In this document: positions 5,311 to 6,774 of the stretch, one piece after another
How positions within the stretch are numbered: the first letter of the stretch is position 1
How the letters are laid out: each line of letters opens with the position of its first letter
NCBI GenBank assembly: GCA_045592585.1
Contig: JAZNVB010000079.1
Span: forward strand, 1-6,774
Length of the DNA: 6,774 nucleotides
Direction of reading: 5' to 3'
Source of the DNA: SIG440 sp045592585
GTDB lineage: Bacteria; Bacillota; Clostridia; Monoglobales; Monoglobaceae
The notes under the pieces: generated by a model
What the model was told of the DNA's origin: nothing
Databases searched by the model: none
What the model saw: the letters and a program-made list of their open reading frames with translations, nothing else
Made by a program: the position numbers and the translations under genes

Positions 5311-6169
5311 ATGAAAAATCAAACCCTGTTTAAGGAACCTAAAAAACACGGAATTCCGGGTTACGCCTTCGAGAAGTATGATATAAAATCCGACCACTCC
5401 AGACAATTTGCTTCAAAACACTGGCACAACGAAACCGAAATTATTTATGTGGAAAAAGGGAGCATAGACATAACCATAAACAACACATACTATATTGGCA
5501 ATGCAGGTGATATTTTTATAGTTAACAGTGGTGAACTGCACGAAATATATGGCACTTCAACACCTCTTGAATACAAAGCCTTTGTTTTTGATTTTGATAT
5601 GCTTTCATTCCATAAAGACGATATTGCTCAACAGACTTTTATAGAGCCTGTACTCAACGGAAAACTGAAATTTAATAACACAATCAATACTTCACAAAAA
5701 GCCTTTGAATTGCTTACATATATAAACAAAATAAACACCACAAAATCTGCCTGCTATATTCTTTCCACCAAAGCTGCACTTATGCAGTTTTTTTGCAATT
5801 ATGTTCGAAGAAAACAAAACTGTTTTATCGAAAAACGCATTCCCCGATAAAAAAAATCAACTTTTAAAGGGCATAGTTAAGTACATTGATGAAAATTACA
5901 ATCAGGAGATTTCCCTCGCCGAAATTGCAGCATATTCTAATATGTCCCGCAAATATTTTTGTCGCTTTTTCAAAAACAATTTTAATAAAACCTTTATTGA
6001 GTATTTAAATGATGTAAAAATTGAACATTCTATGATTTTGCTTAACGAAAGTAATATTTCCATAACAGATGTGGCTATTTCCTGCGGTTTTTCAAATATG
6101 AGTTATTTCACGCGAACTTTCAAGAAAAAAACCGGTTGCACACCATCCCAATATAGAATGCATAATTAA
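5311..6169 (+). pseudogene. AraC-family transcriptional regulator, frame broken at a T7 run
   Basis: The first part (5311-5850, 179 codons) carries the AraC N-terminal cupin sensor domain: HWHNETEIIYVEKGS near 37-51 and GDIFIVNSGELHEI near 66-79 are typical. It ends in an unrelated tail. The second part, in the next frame (open from before 5801 to 6169), carries the complete double helix-turn-helix DNA-binding domain: ISLAEIAAYSNMSRKYFCRFFK, then ISITDVAISCGFSNMSYFTRTFKKKTGCTPSQYR. No ribosome site precedes the internal ATG at 5801. Dropping one T from the seven at 5788-5794 fuses the parts into a 285-residue protein of normal family length, with a smooth junction (ALMQFFAIMFEENK). It is divergent from the GH13 gene, which it would be expected to control. 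It could be a true pseudogene, a phase-variable gene, or a one-base sequence error. Family identity is firm; the state is not. Confidence 0.88.
5788..5794 (+). other. T7 homopolymer, probable frameshift site in the AraC-type gene
   Basis: Seven consecutive T follow CAG in the sensor-domain frame. With six T the reading frame passes directly into the HTH domain. Homopolymers of this kind are hotspots for replication slippage, polymerase slippage and sequencing error, and I cannot tell these apart here. The frame change must occur before the stop codon at 5848-5850. Confidence 0.7.
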
Positions 6170-6215
6170 TTTTACTTTTATTTTGATGACAGCAGTAAAA
6201 TTTTTTAATTTTTTT
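6168..6215 (+). terminator. Probable intrinsic terminator after the AraC-type gene
   Basis: AATTTTACT (6168-6176) pairs with AGTAAAATT (6194-6202) around a 17-nt loop, followed by T-rich DNA to 6215. The stem is AT-rich and starts at the stop codon, so it is weaker than others in the window, but placement and the T run support it. The T and A tracts also lie upstream of the next promoter. Confidence 0.62.
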
Positions 6216-6226
6216 CAAAAAAAGGG

Positions 6227-6255
6227 TTGACAAATCACAAAAAAAAGAGTATACT
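6227..6255 (+). promoter_or_regulatory. Strong promoter of the tRNA-Lys/5S rRNA/tRNA-Asn unit
   Basis: Perfect -35 TTGACA (6227-6232), a 17-bp spacer containing A8, and -10 TATACT (6250-6255). T- and A-tracts upstream (6201-6223) form a likely UP element. The start is predicted near 6262, followed by a tandem GCAACG GCAACG in the leader. Confidence 0.92.
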
Positions 6256-6289
6256 TTAGTAGTTGCAACGGCAACGGACAAACTTAAAT

Positions 6290-6365
6290 GCACCTTTAGC
6301 TCAGCTGGTAGAGCACCTGACTCTTAATCAGGGTGTCCAGGGTTCGAGTCCCTGAAGGTGTACCA
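6290..6365 (+). tRNA. tRNA-Lys (anticodon CUU)
   Basis: The acceptor GCACCTT pairs with AAGGTGT (G1-U72 wobble), with discriminator A and encoded CCA at 6363-6365. The anticodon stem CCTGA/TCAGG encloses CTCTTAA, giving anticodon CTT (Lys, AAG). It complements the UUU isoacceptor at the left end of the window. First gene of the rightward stable-RNA unit. Confidence 0.97.
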
Positions 6366-6366
6366 C

Positions 6367-6396
6367 TCCCCCTGGGGTGGAAACACTCCGGGGGGA
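6367..6396 (+). other. Spacer hairpin 1 (13-bp stem, GAAA tetraloop) after tRNA-Lys
   Basis: Positions 6367-6379 pair with 6384-6396 without a bulge (two G-U pairs), closed by a GAAA tetraloop (6380-6383). It starts 1 nt after the encoded CCA. No U run follows, so it is unlikely to be a terminator and is more likely an RNA-processing or folding element of the tRNA-5S precursor. Confidence 0.7.
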
Positions 6397-6411
6397 CAAC
6401 AAAATACTTGA

Positions 6412-6435
6412 TTTTAGCGGCAAGTTCCGTTAAAA
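6412..6435 (+). other. Spacer hairpin 2 upstream of 5S rRNA
   Basis: TTTTAGCGG (6412-6420) pairs with CCGTTAAAA (6427-6435), nine pairs with one G-U, with a 6-nt loop. It ends 9 nt before the 5S start and is followed by TAGATAACAG, so it is probably part of the 5S precursor leader. Confidence 0.55.
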
Positions 6436-6444
6436 TAGATAACA

Positions 6445-6559
<115 letters not shown>

Positions 6560-6562
6560 ACA

Positions 6563-6597
6563 AAAGAGGTCTGGTCTTGACCGGACCAGACCTCTTT
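6563..6597 (+). terminator. 14-bp hairpin after 5S rRNA (partial terminator or processing stem)
   Basis: AAAGAGGTCTGGTC (6563-6576) pairs perfectly with GACCAGACCTCTTT (6584-6597) around a 7-nt loop. Only TTT then CATATT follows, and tRNA-Asn begins 5 nt later. A strong stop here would need a separate promoter for tRNA-Asn, and none is visible, so partial termination or RNase processing fits better. Confidence 0.5.
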
Positions 6598-6602
6598 CAT
6601 AT

Positions 6603-6678
6603 TCCTCCATAGCTCAGTCGGTAGAGCACGCGGCTGTTAACCGCGGTGTCGTAGGTTCGAGTCCTACTGGGGGAGCCA
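6603..6678 (+). tRNA. tRNA-Asn (anticodon GUU)
   Basis: The acceptor TCCTCCA pairs with TGGGGGA (one U-G), with discriminator G and encoded CCA at 6676-6678. The anticodon stem CGCGG/CCGCG encloses CTGTTAA, giving anticodon GTT (Asn). It follows the 5S gene by 43 nt that hold the 14-bp hairpin. Confidence 0.97.
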
Positions 6679-6680
6679 AT

Positions 6681-6725
6681 CTGATCCGTATACCGCTACT
6701 TCGGTAGCGGTATACGGAAAATCAG
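6681..6725 (+). other. Spacer hairpin 4 (14-bp stem, UUCG tetraloop, outer clamp)
   Basis: CCGTATACCGCTAC (6686-6699) pairs perfectly with 6704-6717, closed by a TTCG tetraloop. An outer CTGAT (6681-6685) pairs with ATCAG (6721-6725), leaving AAA bulged. There is no U run. It lies between two tRNA genes, so it is probably a processing or insulating structure, not a terminator. Confidence 0.7.
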
Positions 6726-6741
6726 GTAAATAGACCATCAT

Positions 6742-6774
6742 GGGCCTTTAGCTCAGTTGGTTAGAGCAGCCGGC
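6742..6774 (+). tRNA. Partial tRNA, cut by the window edge (probably tRNA-Met or tRNA-Ile)
   Basis: The 5' acceptor half GGGCCTT, T8-A9, the complete D arm (GCTC...GAGC) and the first anticodon-stem bases GCCGG are present. The anticodon itself lies outside the window. The sequence resembles elongator tRNA-Met or tRNA-Ile of Firmicutes, but the identity cannot be fixed from these 33 bases. Confidence 0.85.

Noticed and set aside
5801..6169. A separate small HTH regulator starting at the internal ATG
   Set aside because: No ribosome site precedes 5801, and the upstream frame-1 part ends where an AraC linker should begin. A single broken gene is simpler.

Overview
The window looks like a chromosomal segment of a low-to-moderate G+C Firmicute, most likely a Clostridia-type anaerobe. 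The evidence is AT-rich intergenic DNA, strong GGAG-type ribosome binding sites, near-consensus sigma-A promoters with 17-bp spacers, CCA encoded on every complete tRNA gene, and the families present. I see no mobile element, CRISPR array, phage gene or origin.

Layout. (1) Positions 1-472 hold five tRNA genes on the minus strand, transcribed Gly(UCC)-Arg(UCU)-His(GUG)-Gln(UUG)-Lys(UUU) from a near-perfect promoter at 511-539 that lies below A-tracts. (2) Positions 587-2069 are a self-contained tryptophan synthase beta unit on the minus strand: a promoter, an 18-codon leader peptide with two Trp codons, an overlapping intrinsic terminator, trpB, and a closing terminator. (3) Positions 2078-3576 hold a ZIP-family metal transporter followed 18 nt later by trmO (tRNA t6A37 methyltransferase), from one promoter, minus strand. 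No separate terminator was seen before the trp promoter. (4) Positions 3581-5203 hold a cytoplasmic GH13 alpha-glucosidase-like gene on the minus strand with an extended -10 and poor -35 promoter. Divergently, 5267-6169 holds an AraC-family regulator whose frame is broken at a run of seven T. (5) From 6227 rightward on the plus strand, a strong promoter drives tRNA-Lys(CUU), a 5S rRNA gene, tRNA-Asn(GUU) and a tRNA cut by the window edge. Long hairpins sit in every spacer.

How it works together. The most notable find is the trpL-trpB attenuator. The leader stop codon lies in the loop of the terminator, and both Trp codons lie before or within its 5' arm, so a ribosome stalled for charged tRNA-Trp would cover that arm and allow trpB transcription. 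TrpB itself contains no tryptophan. No trpA or other trp gene is present here, so this beta subunit is separately regulated. The GH13 gene and the divergent AraC gene look like a regulator-target pair; a 13-bp-period direct repeat lies where an activator would bind. The frameshift in the regulator may be a real loss, a switchable homopolymer, or an assembly error.
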